From NCBI GenBank assembly GCA_949128115.1, contig OX421968.1, positions 25,900,377-25,964,376 of the forward strand: a DNA stretch of 64,000 nucleotides. Direction: 5' to 3'. This stretch comes from Anaspis maculata. Taxonomy: Eukaryota > Arthropoda > Insecta > Coleoptera > Scraptiidae. The notes under the pieces are model-generated. The model was not told the DNA's origin. It did no database searches and worked only from the letters and a program-made list of their open reading frames with translations. Both the position numbers and the translations under genes were made by a program. Shown here one piece after another: positions 34,701-44,990 of the stretch; the stretch's first letter is position 1; the number at the start of each line of letters is the position of its first letter.

Positions 34701-36365
34701 ATACAGGGTGTCAAACGGGGGAGTGTCCAAAGGGTAAATTTTCAACGTTGTGCCATTTTTTGAAAAAAAATTGTAGATTATTTCTGATGTCGTTTTTGGA
34801 AAGATAGCATTATGATCTCGAAACGGTTTTTGAGTTTCACAAATATTTTTTTCATTTCAAAGGCTACGTGATTTTTTCTAAAATTTGCAGTTTTTGATTG
34901 CGAATCTCTAATTGGCCCGATTATTATTGACATTAATTTGGCAGATACGCATGAATTCACTTCATATGCCTTCCCACGACAACATTACACCCCAACAACC
35001 CCCAAGGGGGCTACCCCCGGTGGACGTCAGCAACCTCTTCAGGTATGAGTTGAAATGAAGCATGTTGTGGCGGTTGCCATGAATTTTCTAGATCAGGATT
35101 CTTGACATAACATTAGTAACTTTATGTCAAATCATAATAATTACCATCATGGTTACCATATCAGCCCCCTTTTGGTCCTTTTTGTACAGGGTGTTCACGC
35201 GAGAGGGATATCCCCATATCAAAAACTTTCTTTTCATGATAATCAAAAAAAAAAAAACTTCCCTGAAACAGTTTTTTCCGTAGTTTCTGAATATGTCAAG
35301 TATAATTTTCCATTTCGTGCCATGTACAGAGGGTCGCATTTTTTTTTGCATTTTTACGAAACACTCTGTATTTCATCACCACAATCAATGCAAACTGTTA
35401 TCCTGATTACAAAAATGCATGACACTTCTGAAAAATATTCGAAAAAAATTGAAAAATTTACAAAAATTTCATTTTTTTTTTCAAATGATGAATCCATTTC
35501 AGAATTCAAATATGTTCAGAATATTCTGTTTTACTTCTAAATGACATGGAATGACATAGAATGACCAATAAAATATCCGGGACATATCTGATTTCTAAAA
35601 TGAATCCATCGCTCTAAAAAAGAAATATTTTTGAGATGACATTGTGAATTTTTCAATGTTTCTTCAGAAAAAATTAGAAGTGTCATGTATTTATTTCTGT
35701 AATCAGGCTAAGAATGTGAATCGATTGTGATGCTGATGACGAAATACAGAGTGTTTCGAAAAAATGCTAAAAAAATTCCAATTGCATAAAATGGAAAATT
35801 ATACTCAACATTTTCAGAAACTACGGAAAAAATTATTCTAGGATAGTTTTATCTTTTTTAATAGATCACGAAGGGGAAATTTTTAATGAGGGGGTATCGG
35901 TCTCGCGTGAACATCCTGTACAAAAATGCCCAAAAGGCGGCTGATATGGTAAGCATGATTGTAATTATGGTTTGATATAAAGTTACTGACGTTAAGTCAA
36001 GAATCCTGATTTAGAAAATTCATGGTAACTGCCACAACATGCTTCATTTCAACTCATCCGTGAAGAGGTTGCTGGTCGTTGGGATGGAATTTTGTCGTGG
36101 GAAGATATATTAAGTGAATTTATGCATATCTTATCTGCCACATTTATGTCAATAATATGGTCAATGAGAGAATCGCAATAAAAAACAGTGAATTTTAGAA
36201 AAAAATCACGTAGTCTTTGAAATGAAAGAAATATATTCGTGAAACTAAAAAACCGCTTCGAGATATTAATGCTATCTTTTCAAAAATGACATTAGAAATA
36301 ATCCGCTATTTTTTTTTCGAAAAATGGTTCAGCGTTGAAAATTAACCAGAACAATTACTGTTCAA
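34701..36365. repeat. 1.65-kb palindrome inserted within the env-like gene
   Basis: GGTAAATTTTCAACG near 34734 pairs with CGTTGAAAATTAACC near 36332. GTCGTTTTTGGAAAGATAGC near 34790 pairs with a near complement near 36271. Mirrored boxes GTACAGGGTGTTCACG (35186) and GTGAACATCCTGTAC (35907) flank the centre near 35550. An ACAGGGTG box also sits at the left edge (34702). No target duplication was resolved. Confidence 0.85.
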
Positions 36366-37184
36366 GGTAACTCTAGAAAATACTCTCAAATTCAAAGACC
36401 TCATAGAAGTCGAATGTTTCATTTTGAATAACAAAATAACTTACCTTTTACACTTACCTATATTGCACCATTTCTCTCTTAATTATTATCACTTTACCCC
36501 ATTCCAACTCTTCATCAAAGTCAATTTAAGGTTATCATTCCGAATCAAAAATTCTTGTTAATAAACGAGTTGTACTTCTCATACGGAGAAGAACGCTGTC
36601 GAAAGATCTCGACAAATTCCTACATTCGCCAAAATTATCCCTTACAAGACATCCAACAAGAAGAACCATGCGAAGTCCAGCTTCTGAAAATGAAGCCACC
36701 TACAAAATGCCAAGAAATCAACGTCCACGTCACCAGACCGATAATCCAACAACTTGAAGACTCCCAATGGATTGGCGTCTTTCCTGAAAAAGAAGCCATC
36801 AATCTGAAATGCCAACACCAAGACGAAACAATCAAAGCTTTCGGAACACTCCTTTTCGACATCCCGCTTGGATGCCAGCTGAAGACATCCCAAGAGCAGA
36901 TCAAAAATCAAGAACATGAGACGCAGCAAAACTACCCGCTAATCTTTCCTGACTTGGACCTACAAGCGAACTTCAAGTCAAAACCAAATTTGACACTCCA
37001 CCTGAGTTCCATCAACCTCGATGATCTACAAGACATCGAAACTCGCATAAGCGAGAACCAACCCCACGTCTCCACCATCTCGACCTACTACAAGCCCAGC
37101 CTCTGGACGATCTTCCTGTATACGTCCGTCATCATCATAATCATCGATTCATCGTCTACGAGTATGCACCGTCAAATGTGGTGA
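36366..37184 (+). pseudogene. Errantivirus env-like gene, C-terminal part
   Basis: After the palindrome, frames with env character resume (LENTLKFKDLIEV near 36380, with a frame change before 36555). From 36555 the frame is open for 209 codons with several cysteines and a C-terminal membrane helix (WTIFLYTSVIIIII near 37105). It follows 33723-34700 in the same orientation, so it is the second half of the same gene. No separate function is expected. Confidence 0.78.
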
Positions 37185-37582
37185 TTAGAAACAGGCATGC
37201 TCTAGTTTGAATTTGCCGCTCTAGTAATTACAGAACCCTACATTTACGGAACTTCTTTTCGACTATTGCCTTACAGATGGCAGCACTATGCGCCATACTT
37301 GACTCTGTTACAGGTCGCTTTATCGGTTGTCTACTGTCTACACAAAGCTGGTACTATTCGAAGCAACGCCATCCAATAATTTGGAAAACCGTTAAAGTTC
37401 CTACAGGGTAAATGGTTTTTGGTACTCTTACATTTCAAAAATATTTTTTTATTGTGTCCCAAAGTGAAGTTTGCCTGTTGAGTCACGGCTCCATTTATTT
37501 TTTCAGTGCCCAATTTGGGGTGACTCGGAATGCAATGCCCAGAGCATACAAAACCCCCATTGGGCCTAGGAAAAATTGTAAT
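37185..37582. other. Sequence between env stop and the inserted LTR element
   Basis: Probably the errantivirus 3' untranslated region or LTR, but no matching second LTR was found in the window. The final five bases, GTAAT (37578-37582), are the target duplication of the next element. Confidence 0.4.
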
Positions 37583-37795
37583 TGTAATGTATGTTGGCAT
37601 GCCTGACAATGACAGTCCGGCGCACACGTCGACGAACGACAGCGGCTGTGCCGAGAGCAGCAGCAATCCACACTCGGCATCAAGCATCACGCCGAACACG
37701 ATGTACTCTGCAGTTGTAACAAAATGTATCACAGTACAGTAGAATAAAACGCATACAAAATGCTGGTGTATCTTTAATAGACAACGTACTCATCA
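37583..37795 (+). repeat. 5' LTR, 213 bp
   Basis: TGTAATG to CTCATCA, with AGAATAAAACG as a poly(A)-type signal near 37741. It is followed by CCTGGCGACGAGAG, a plausible tRNA primer site (TGGCGACG). Confidence 0.92.
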
Positions 37796-37864
37796 CCTGG
37801 CGACGAGAGAAAACCGAAGATATTGACGGATTGCCAAGATTCAAGCGGATTTCATAGCATCGAG

Positions 37865-39229
37865 ATGACCACAGCAGCGTATTCAGGCAGTATCCAGATG
37901 TTCCAGGCGGAGCAAAACTTCGAGATCTTCGAAGAGAGATTCGAGCAGTACTGTGCCGCGAACAAGGTAACCGAAGCAGCAGTAAAAGTGGCATTGCTTA
38001 TAAGCCATTTGTCAATCGAAGTTTATGCGACCCTAAGAGACCTGTGTTTCCCGGACAAGCCAAAATCAAAAACGTACGCAGACCTCACGAAGTTACTCAT
38101 CCAGCACCATAGTCCGCAAGTAAACGTATATAGAGAGCGAATACAATTTTACAGCGCTAAGCAAGACGAAGAAGAAACCGCTGCCGAATGGTACGCTAGA
38201 GTGAAGCGCCTCTCGCTGAATCGTAAGTTTGAGAATTTGCTGTCTGGTGTCCTGGCGGATCGCTTTATATCCGGCATGAGAAGTGGACCCGTTCTGGACA
38301 GAATCGTGGAGGAGAAGCCTGGTGGGAAAAATGCCGAAGAGTTGCTGAAAATCGCTGCGTCGAAGGAGCTAGCCGTAGAAAAAGCAAGTGGAAACGTAGA
38401 AAAAGCAAGTGGAAACGTAGAAAAAGCAAGTGGAAACGGAGGCAAAATCCAGAAAATCGCGTTTCAAGGTCAAGATTGGCGAAACCGTGAAGAAAAAAAC
38501 CACAATCGTTATCGCGCCAACGCCGTCCACCAAGAGAAAAAACTCGAGAAGAAAGAAGCAAGAAATGAGAATTGCCAGCATTGTAATAGAGAGCATCGTG
38601 GATCGTGCCGATTCAAGAATTACAACAGCAGGCGATGCGGGGTCAAGGGACATCTCCAGGCAGCCTGCAGAAGAAAGAAAGCCGTCAACTGGATAGATGA
38701 AGACGAAATTGCTAATCACGACAATACGATTAGTAACGTAGAAGTGAGTCTAGTCAAACCTAGTCAGAACAGTTTTGATCACCTAAATGTTTGTAATGTC
38801 AATAATTTTAACGTTTTTAAACCAATAGAAGTATCTGTGATAATATGTGGGAAGGCGCATATGATGCAACTAGACAGTGGGTCTTCAATATCGGCATTGT
38901 CAGAGAAATTTTATAGAGATAATCTGTCACATTTCAAAGTCATACCTACCACAGTCAGTTTTCGTGGATATACCGGCGAACCTATTATTCCAATCGGTTG
39001 TCTACAGGTAGAGATAAAGTTCAAGGGCACGAGTAAGATAATGAAATTTTTTGTTGTTTCAACTGCAAAAGTTTGTTTATTGGGACGAGATTTTATGCAC
39101 GCATTTAATATTGTTTTCGATTCCCCAGATTATGTGAACTCGGTGGATTCGGACGACATCAGAGCGCAGCTTCAGCGAAATTTTCCCGACGTGTGCACCA
39201 CTTCATCCCCCTTCTATGGATTGAGGTAA
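37865..39229 (+). CDS. Gag-protease polyprotein of the deleted gypsy element
   Basis: 454 codons from the ATG at 37865. The N-terminal half is a gypsy-type capsid region (FEIFEERFEQY, then AEWYARVKRLS). Next come three in-frame copies of VEKASGN (38375-38437). The basic zinc-knuckle region has CQHCNREHRGSC and a second knuckle whose first cysteine is serine (SRRCGVKGHLQAAC), so that one probably does not bind zinc. The retropepsin has its catalytic motif as LDSGSS near 38870 and LLGRDF near 39080. The frame runs into the RT N-terminus (FPDVCTTSSPFYGL) and stops at the deletion junction. Confidence 0.88.
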   Translation: MTTAAYSGSIQMFQAEQNFEIFEERFEQYCAANKVTEAAVKVALLISHLSIEVYATLRDLCFPDKPKSKTYADLTKLLIQHHSPQVNVYRERIQFYSAKQDEEETAAEWYARVKRLSLNRKFENLLSGVLADRFISGMRSGPVLDRIVEEKPGGKNAEELLKIAASKELAVEKASGNVEKASGNVEKASGNGGKIQKIAFQGQDWRNREEKNHNRYRANAVHQEKKLEKKEARNENCQHCNREHRGSCRFKNYNSRRCGVKGHLQAACRRKKAVNWIDEDEIANHDNTISNVEVSLVKPSQNSFDHLNVCNVNNFNVFKPIEVSVIICGKAHMMQLDSGSSISALSEKFYRDNLSHFKVIPTTVSFRGYTGEPIIPIGCLQVEIKFKGTSKIMKFFVVSTAKVCLLGRDFMHAFNIVFDSPDYVNSVDSDDIRAQLQRNFPDVCTTSSPFYGLR

Positions 39230-39278
39230 TACCTATGACAAACATCAGGTCCACAGCAACAATTGAAAAATTCAGAGA

Positions 39279-40373
39279 ATGTTTCTCAAGGGTTGTGTAG
39301 GTGTGTGGGTTGGGTACGGGTTGCCTAGCACGTTAGTATCGGACAATGGTCCATCTTTTGTTTCGGAAGAAATGGAGGATTTTCTGAAGAAAAACGCAAT
39401 TAAACATCTGACCATATCACCGCATAACGCCCAAAGCAACGGATTAGCCGAAAATTGCGTAAAGACTGTAAAAAACGCACTAAGACGAATTTCTTCAGAC
39501 CCTAAGAACGAAAATCTTTCAATCTCCACAGTTTTAGCTAGATTCTTATTGTCATACAGGAACACTCCTCATTGCACAACTAAGAAACCACCAGCCGAAA
39601 TGATGTTCAATAGAAAACTGCGAACGAGACTTGATTTGCTAACAAAAACTGAAACATCTTTCGTGACGAATAATCAATCAAAAGTTCGAAACTTTAATTT
39701 AGGCGACGACGTCTATATCAAGGATTATAGAAGGGGGATGAAGTGGTGCAATGCAAAAATTATACGCAAGTTGGGCAGAGCTACTTACTTGTGTAAAACT
39801 CATGAACATTTCATTTGGAAGCGACATCCAAATCAAATTCGTTTAAAGCAGTCAAAAGTCATGAACGGATGGCATCATGATGAAAATAATCATGACGCTA
39901 TTCAGACATCAATTAAAACCAATGAATCACAAAGGGTCCACTGCCCAGCACCGTACAGCTTCCGCAATCCAAACATCATCGACAACTCCAACGACGTCGA
40001 CACTACGGATAGGAACCAGTATGAAAGTATGAATGATAGAAGGAGTGAAAGAATAAAGAGCAATGTGATTGCGGGTTCTTCCGATGATCAAAATTTCAAT
40101 GATGATCGGAATAATGCTAGAGAAACATGTTCACAGCCTCCGATTCAGCCTTGTGTCACGCGATCATCTCCGCAACAGGTTGAAGCTGAGTCCAACACGT
40201 CATCAGCAGAAAGAACCTCCCTGGCGGTCCAGCCAACAACGTCGCAGCAAGACGCCATCAGCGCCCGCAAGCCTCTGGTGCCCGCCGAATCCGCAGAGGG
40301 TCCCTCTATACGTAGAAGCATTCGTGAGAGAAAAATTCCCAACAAGTTTGACAACTACGAGCTTCAATTTTAG
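39279..40373 (+). pseudogene. Integrase C-terminal half of the deleted gypsy element
   Basis: The open frame includes LVSDNGPSFVSEE and NGLAENCVK, the second aspartate and the glutamate of the DDE triad, 35 residues apart. It continues through a GPY/F-like region (DDVYIKDYRRGMKW) to a long hydrophilic tail ending RRSIRERKIPNKF. The first aspartate and the zinc-binding N-terminus are gone. A frame change with extra bases lies near 39295, where TATIEKFRECF in another frame still belongs to integrase. Confidence 0.85.
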
Positions 40374-40383
40374 GAGGGAAATG

Positions 40384-41047
40384 TGTAATGTATGTTGGCA
40401 TGCCTGACAATGACGGTCCGGCGCACACGTCAACGAACGACAGCGGCTATGCCGAGAGCAGCAGCAATCCTAGGGATGTCCAAATGTTGTCGGTGAATCG
40501 ATTAGTGCTAATCGAATCGAATCGTAATCAATAGTTTGATTCGATTAAAAAATCGTATGAAATGAATCGATGCATCGAAAAGACCCGATCTTGGTGCATT
40601 CAGTTCGGCGGGGCAACTTATTTAGGTTTGTGGTGTCAATAGATGATGCCCCTGGCAAAAAATTTCAAAATAATAATAATGTTGACAATAATAAATGATT
40701 TTTCATCGATAGTCGACCCAAATGACCAAAAAATTGAACGGTTTTTCGGCATTTACGAGTGTTGTCGCGTACGTAATAATCGAAACAACAATCGCATTAG
40801 TTTGAATCAATTCACTGAATAATCGTATACAGTTGAATCGATTCAACTTTTCAGATGCATCGTTTCCATTGAATCGATTCAAGTATGAATCGAATCGAAG
40901 TTGGACATCCCTAAGCAATCCACACTCGGCATCAAGCATCACGCCGAACACGATGTACTCTGCAGTTGTAACAAAATGTTTCACAGTACAGTAGAATAAA
41001 ACGCATACAAAATGCTGGTGTATCTTTAATAGACAACGTACTCATCA
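40384..41047 (+). repeat. 3' LTR carrying an inserted MITE
   Basis: Total 664 bp. Removing the 443-bp MITE and one 8-bp duplication leaves exactly 213 bp, the length of the 5' LTR. The four differences from the 5' LTR are all single-base changes. Confidence 0.92.
40471..40913. mobile_element. hAT-like MITE, 443 bp, with 8-bp target duplication
   Basis: Ends TAGGGATGTCCAA and TTGGACATCCCTA are perfect inverted repeats. AGCAATCC flanks both sides (40463-40470 and 40914-40921) and is present once in the uninterrupted 5' LTR, which proves the insertion. The inside is rich in GAATCGATTC-type palindromes. An 8-bp duplication fits the hAT superfamily. Confidence 0.95.
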
Positions 41048-41053
41048 GTAATT

Positions 41054-41390
41054 ATAGCCAAGAATATTTTAAAATAGCTGTAGGTACGACACATAAGGAA
41101 TCGCAGCATGACATTGCGTGAAAGTAGTGAGGCCTACGGGATCCCCCTGACCCCGGACCACGCTTTCCCAACAAAAAAAAACCTGTTAAATATTTCGTGG
41201 GACAAGTTTTAAGCGTGGAGGAAGGCAACATCACCGTTACCTTTTTCAGAAAAAACAGCAAAATCAAGAATGCGTTTATTTATCCGGTCGTGCCAGACAT
41301 AAATCAAGTGGAGTTGAAGCAGATATTCAAAAGTGCAGAGCTGCGGACTTGTTGGAGAAGCTTTCTTGTGATTTTTAGTTGATCACTCGG
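41054..41390 (+). pseudogene. Fragment resembling the C-terminal tail of a transposon-encoded protein
   Basis: A frame through KYFVGQVLSVEEGNITVTFF and FIYPVVPDINQVELKQIF has the look of the small beta-rich tail found at the end of some insect transposon proteins. It lacks an upstream domain and ends in a stop near 41381. I cannot name the family. Confidence 0.3.
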
Positions 41391-42762
41391 TTGATCATTT
41401 TGTAGTGAAATTGGTGTAAGTAGGTAATGTGTTAGGCATCAGATAGTAAACACTACAATGAGCGGCGAACATGCAAATTGTTCTCATGCCCAAAAGACGA
41501 AAATGAAAACAAATCGAAGAATCTTTTGACATATGCCTAGGTAGGTATGCTGGTAAATTCCAACTTGACAATAATTTGCCTTGAACTGTTGTGATTAGGT
41601 ACGAAAATTCGAAATGTACGTCTGGTGAATTATTTGTTGTTTTAATGAAGTAAGATACCTACATCACTAATCGCATAGGTACTGTTGCCGTTAAAGGCGA
41701 AATGTGGAACACGGACCCGGTGCATGTTTATGCATTTGCCATTTCTTCACAAAGCCTTGTGTTGTATGACAAAGCCTGATAAGAAGAAGCGCAAAACCAC
41801 GCTTCCGCTCTACAAGTTGTTTATGCATTGAGGTTTGAGGTTATGTCGCGCTGTCACATTCAAACTTCTTTTGCTAATATAATGTTCAAGAAAAAAGATG
41901 AAAAATCGAAATAATATGCTCCAAAATGACCTCTAGGTTCTGTAGTTTGTCACTTCGTACCCCAACATAGTTAAATATGCAAGGTAATGCTACCAAAAAA
42001 TAATTTCTGAAATTTCCTTTGTTCTCAGACTATTGTTGGATCCGGCATTTAAAAATGGCGATCCTGACGTCACACTAATATCGCGTTCACGTCAGACTGA
42101 CATGCGAAGTTATTAAGCAATTACAGCAAGACGCTTGCTGACGATGATTTGCCAGCCGCAAGTAGAAAGTTGCAGTGGTGTGTTTGTAGTGTGACTCATT
42201 TGAGATGGTGAATCAAAATCTCAACCACAATTTGGATATGGTGCAAAAACACAACGCGGGAGGACCTCGTAGACTACTTGTGTTGCGTTTTCGCGCAAGC
42301 AACTCGTAGCTCATAAAGCAGAAGAAGCACACAACCTACCGTACGCAGGAAGTGTTCTCTCCAAGCTTTCAAGTCTCTTGTGAAGTTTCTGTTGAGATCA
42401 TTTCTTCGATTTGTCTGACAAAGCCATAAGGATTTTCGCTGTTCAGATAATTCCTGCGCTCGATCCCAACGGGATCTCATCACTCCAGGGTTGTCCAAAA
42501 CAGTGAAACCGATGCTCTCATGCGGGACTAGGTGGCCGAACAGCCATACATTGCGCAAACGATCATCTTCTGAGTTACTGAAAACACGAACTTTGTGACA
42601 CTCTAGTTGATGTGACAAAAGTCAGTTTGATTAGCTTCTACAAAATGGCCGATTTTCAGGAGCGTGACGTCACGCCGATACGACCTATTCCAGAAACTGG
42701 TCAAGAAGCGCGCCATCGCACGACAGTGTCGTGAAACTATTAGGGGAAGGTACTGAAGACAA
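41391..42762. other. Intergenic sequence, no gene recognised
   Basis: Contains two CRE-like TGACGTCA sites (42054 and 42664) and a 114-codon open frame on the minus strand (42274-42618) without a family signature. No repeat structure resolved. Confidence 0.4.
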
Positions 42763-42926
42763 GGTGCGTTCAGTCAGCTTATTTAGCCGCAAGTTTTAAT
42801 TTTAGTCGGAAGCGCAGCGACGCCCATTGGCTCTTATGGACCAGCCTTCTCAAAACAGCCAATAAGCGATGCAGCGCTTACGGCTAAAATTAAAACTTGC
42901 GACTAAATAAGCTGACTGAACGCACC
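42763..42926. mobile_element. MITE, 164 bp, copy 3 of 3
   Basis: GGTGCGTTCAGTCAGCTTAT at the left and ACTGAACGCACC at the right, nearly identical to the copy at 20369-20532 except in the loop, where the middle segment is inverted. No convincing target duplication. Confidence 0.92.
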
Positions 42927-44099
42927 TGTAGTGTCGGTCTGTGACTGAGATGCTACATACGTCAGTGGATGCTACGTACCGAGCTACGTAGGTGCACTAG
43001 AAACAAAGTTTCTCCCAAAATGAATTTTGTAAATACATGTAGCACAAAATATGTCTTTATTGAACAAAACGCAACATTATAAACTCTCGAAAAGTGTACA
43101 AACAAAAAGTAACAAATTTTTGAAAACGATACTGCAAGTGTCCTGGTACAGGCTGAGGCATGTACCGTGGGACATGACATATAGGTTTGTACCTTGGGAC
43201 AGCACCACTTATATGAACTATTATTCGAAAAAAAATCTTGATTGACATTATAAGCCGAAAAATCAACAGCAAATTCAAACTAGGAGGCCTTACGGCGAGT
43301 ACTCAGTACTACTAAGTAGCATAATGGGCTGAGGCAACTTCCTTATGTTATCACTCATTGGTAGTTCGTAAAGCTCTTCTTTGTCATACACGAACTTCCT
43401 CGTGGATCCTAGAATCCGTTTCAGGTATTTAAGATCCAAGATGCGTCGTTTGTAACGGTTATAATTTCTGCTATGTCCAATTGAACAGATTGTTTTCCTC
43501 TGATACCATATGTCCCATGGTACGAACTAAGACTTGTTCCATGGTACGCAACAAGTTAATATATATCCAATAGATTGAAATATAAGAAATTTGGATAGGT
43601 TAGGTAGGTTACTAATACCATTGTATCTAATACGAAAAACACATGCAAAACATTACACCTCAGCATGTGGTGCACACAAGTAAACAATAAGCGACTTACC
43701 TTAGGAGTTATTCCACTTGATGTGAGTTGGTTGAAAATTACTTTAGGCAACACGAAACAATTTTTTTTTCTGGCGCGCGCAAATGGAGTCGACGCGCCGT
43801 ATAAACACACTGACGTGACCTCTACCGCAAGATTGTTCAGCTACTGTGTAGAGAGCGCCAATTTAGTTACAGGTGGTTCAAAACCAGGGTGTCCCAAGGT
43901 ACAGACCGTTCCAAGGTACGTGGGTCTCCCCTACCTACCTACCAACCAGTATTTCGTGGTTTCTCCGTTGCTGGTTGGTGTCAAGGTAAAGCTATAACAA
44001 GGATAAGGATAAGCAGAGGCAAAATTTGTAGGATTAGTGAGCAGGATTACTTACCGAATGATTTTACGTAATTTGCGTTATTATAAAAGAAACGCAAGT
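42927..44099. other. Intergenic sequence with paired GTACC/TGGGACA motifs
   Basis: No gene recognised. A 13-14 bp motif of the type TGTACCTTGGGACA occurs in three pairs (43161 and 43188; 43511 and 43535; 43890 and 43908), the first pair inverted with respect to the others, which hints at a degenerate inverted repeat of about 760 bp. Confidence 0.45.
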
Positions 44100-44835
44100 C
44101 AGAAATCGTATATCACCGTTTATTCATTTCATCTACAGCTGAATATCCGAGAAATTTTAACAATCGAAAACCACAACAGGAATACAGTGACAGCTTAGAT
44201 GTGGATTTAAAATTGAGAAATTGAAAACAGGCACATTTGTAATAATAACGACTGTAGATTGACGGAACATAGGCCATAACATGTTGTATTAGTGCCTATA
44301 TAAAAATATATATACAATAAATATCAAAATAGAACAGCACAGTTCATAACAGGGAATGGCGTTTTCGAGCGAACTTTAACAATTTGAAGTTGTCCATCGG
44401 TTAAAAGAGATCCGATAAAAATTAACAAGTTAGTAGTATGTTCTTATTGTTAAAGTCAAACAAAAAAGAACAAATACGTAATGATGGAATCCATGTGTCC
44501 AAGAATCTAGGTCTACACAAATAATGGAGGTTGCTATCTCTTGTACTACATTATTTTAGAGCCCTTCTATAAGGCGTTATCTAATAATAATCAACAAAAA
44601 TATTCAACAAAAACGCACCCATCATGTGAGGGTCACAAAATTTGGGAGTTAATACAAACCACTTAGTGATAGATATCCTACGAATCCTAACTCCTACTAT
44701 TGTCTACTTGAAACCAAAAAAGGCTAGTCGATTATTGAGTCTCTATGGTATGGTAACTAACATTTTCTCCATCAAATTCTGTATACGAGTATAAAATTAG
44801 AAACAATAACGTTCTGTGGTATGTATATATTATAC
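44100..44835 (-). other. Probable 3' UTR of the minus-strand host gene
   Basis: Follows the stop codon at 44836. On the minus strand an AATAAA signal lies at 44124-44119. The sequence is AT-rich with no repeats noticed. Confidence 0.4.
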
Positions 44836-44990
44836 TTAGAGATGTATGTTTTGGGAACTTCTGTATACTTGTTTGAGAGACGCCGACTGGTCCTCCAGGC
44901 TCCGCTTGAGGTTTGCGATGGTGTTCAAGAGAACTTGCTGTCGCAAATTTTCTGAGCCTTCCAAACGAACCGGTGCAAACGGCGGTGAAT
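44836..44990 (-). CDS. Unidentified gene, last exon
   Basis: Begins after the acceptor TTTTGTTCCAG and encodes SPPFAPVRLEG through QVYRSSQNIHL and the stop. It contains a predicted amphipathic helix. Confidence 0.65.

Larger units (their letters stand above)
37583..41047 (+). mobile_element. Internally deleted Ty3/gypsy LTR retrotransposon
   Basis: Bounded by LTRs of 213 bp (5') and 213 bp plus a 451-bp MITE-and-duplication insert (3'). GTAAT occurs directly before (37578-37582) and directly after (41048-41052), a 5-bp target duplication. LTRs start TGTAATG and end CTCATCA. The purine-rich tract AGGAGGGAAATG precedes the 3' LTR. Inside are gag-protease and the second half of integrase; RT, RNase H and the integrase N-terminus are missing. 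I count four differences between the LTRs, so the insertion is fairly young. It needs proteins from other copies to move. Confidence 0.93.

Noticed and set aside
33915..37184. A working env gene
   Set aside because: Stops in the signal region, a 1.65-kb insertion and a frame change; it is described as broken only.
42274..42618. 114-codon minus-strand frame
   Set aside because: No recognised domain or splice context; possible but unsupported.
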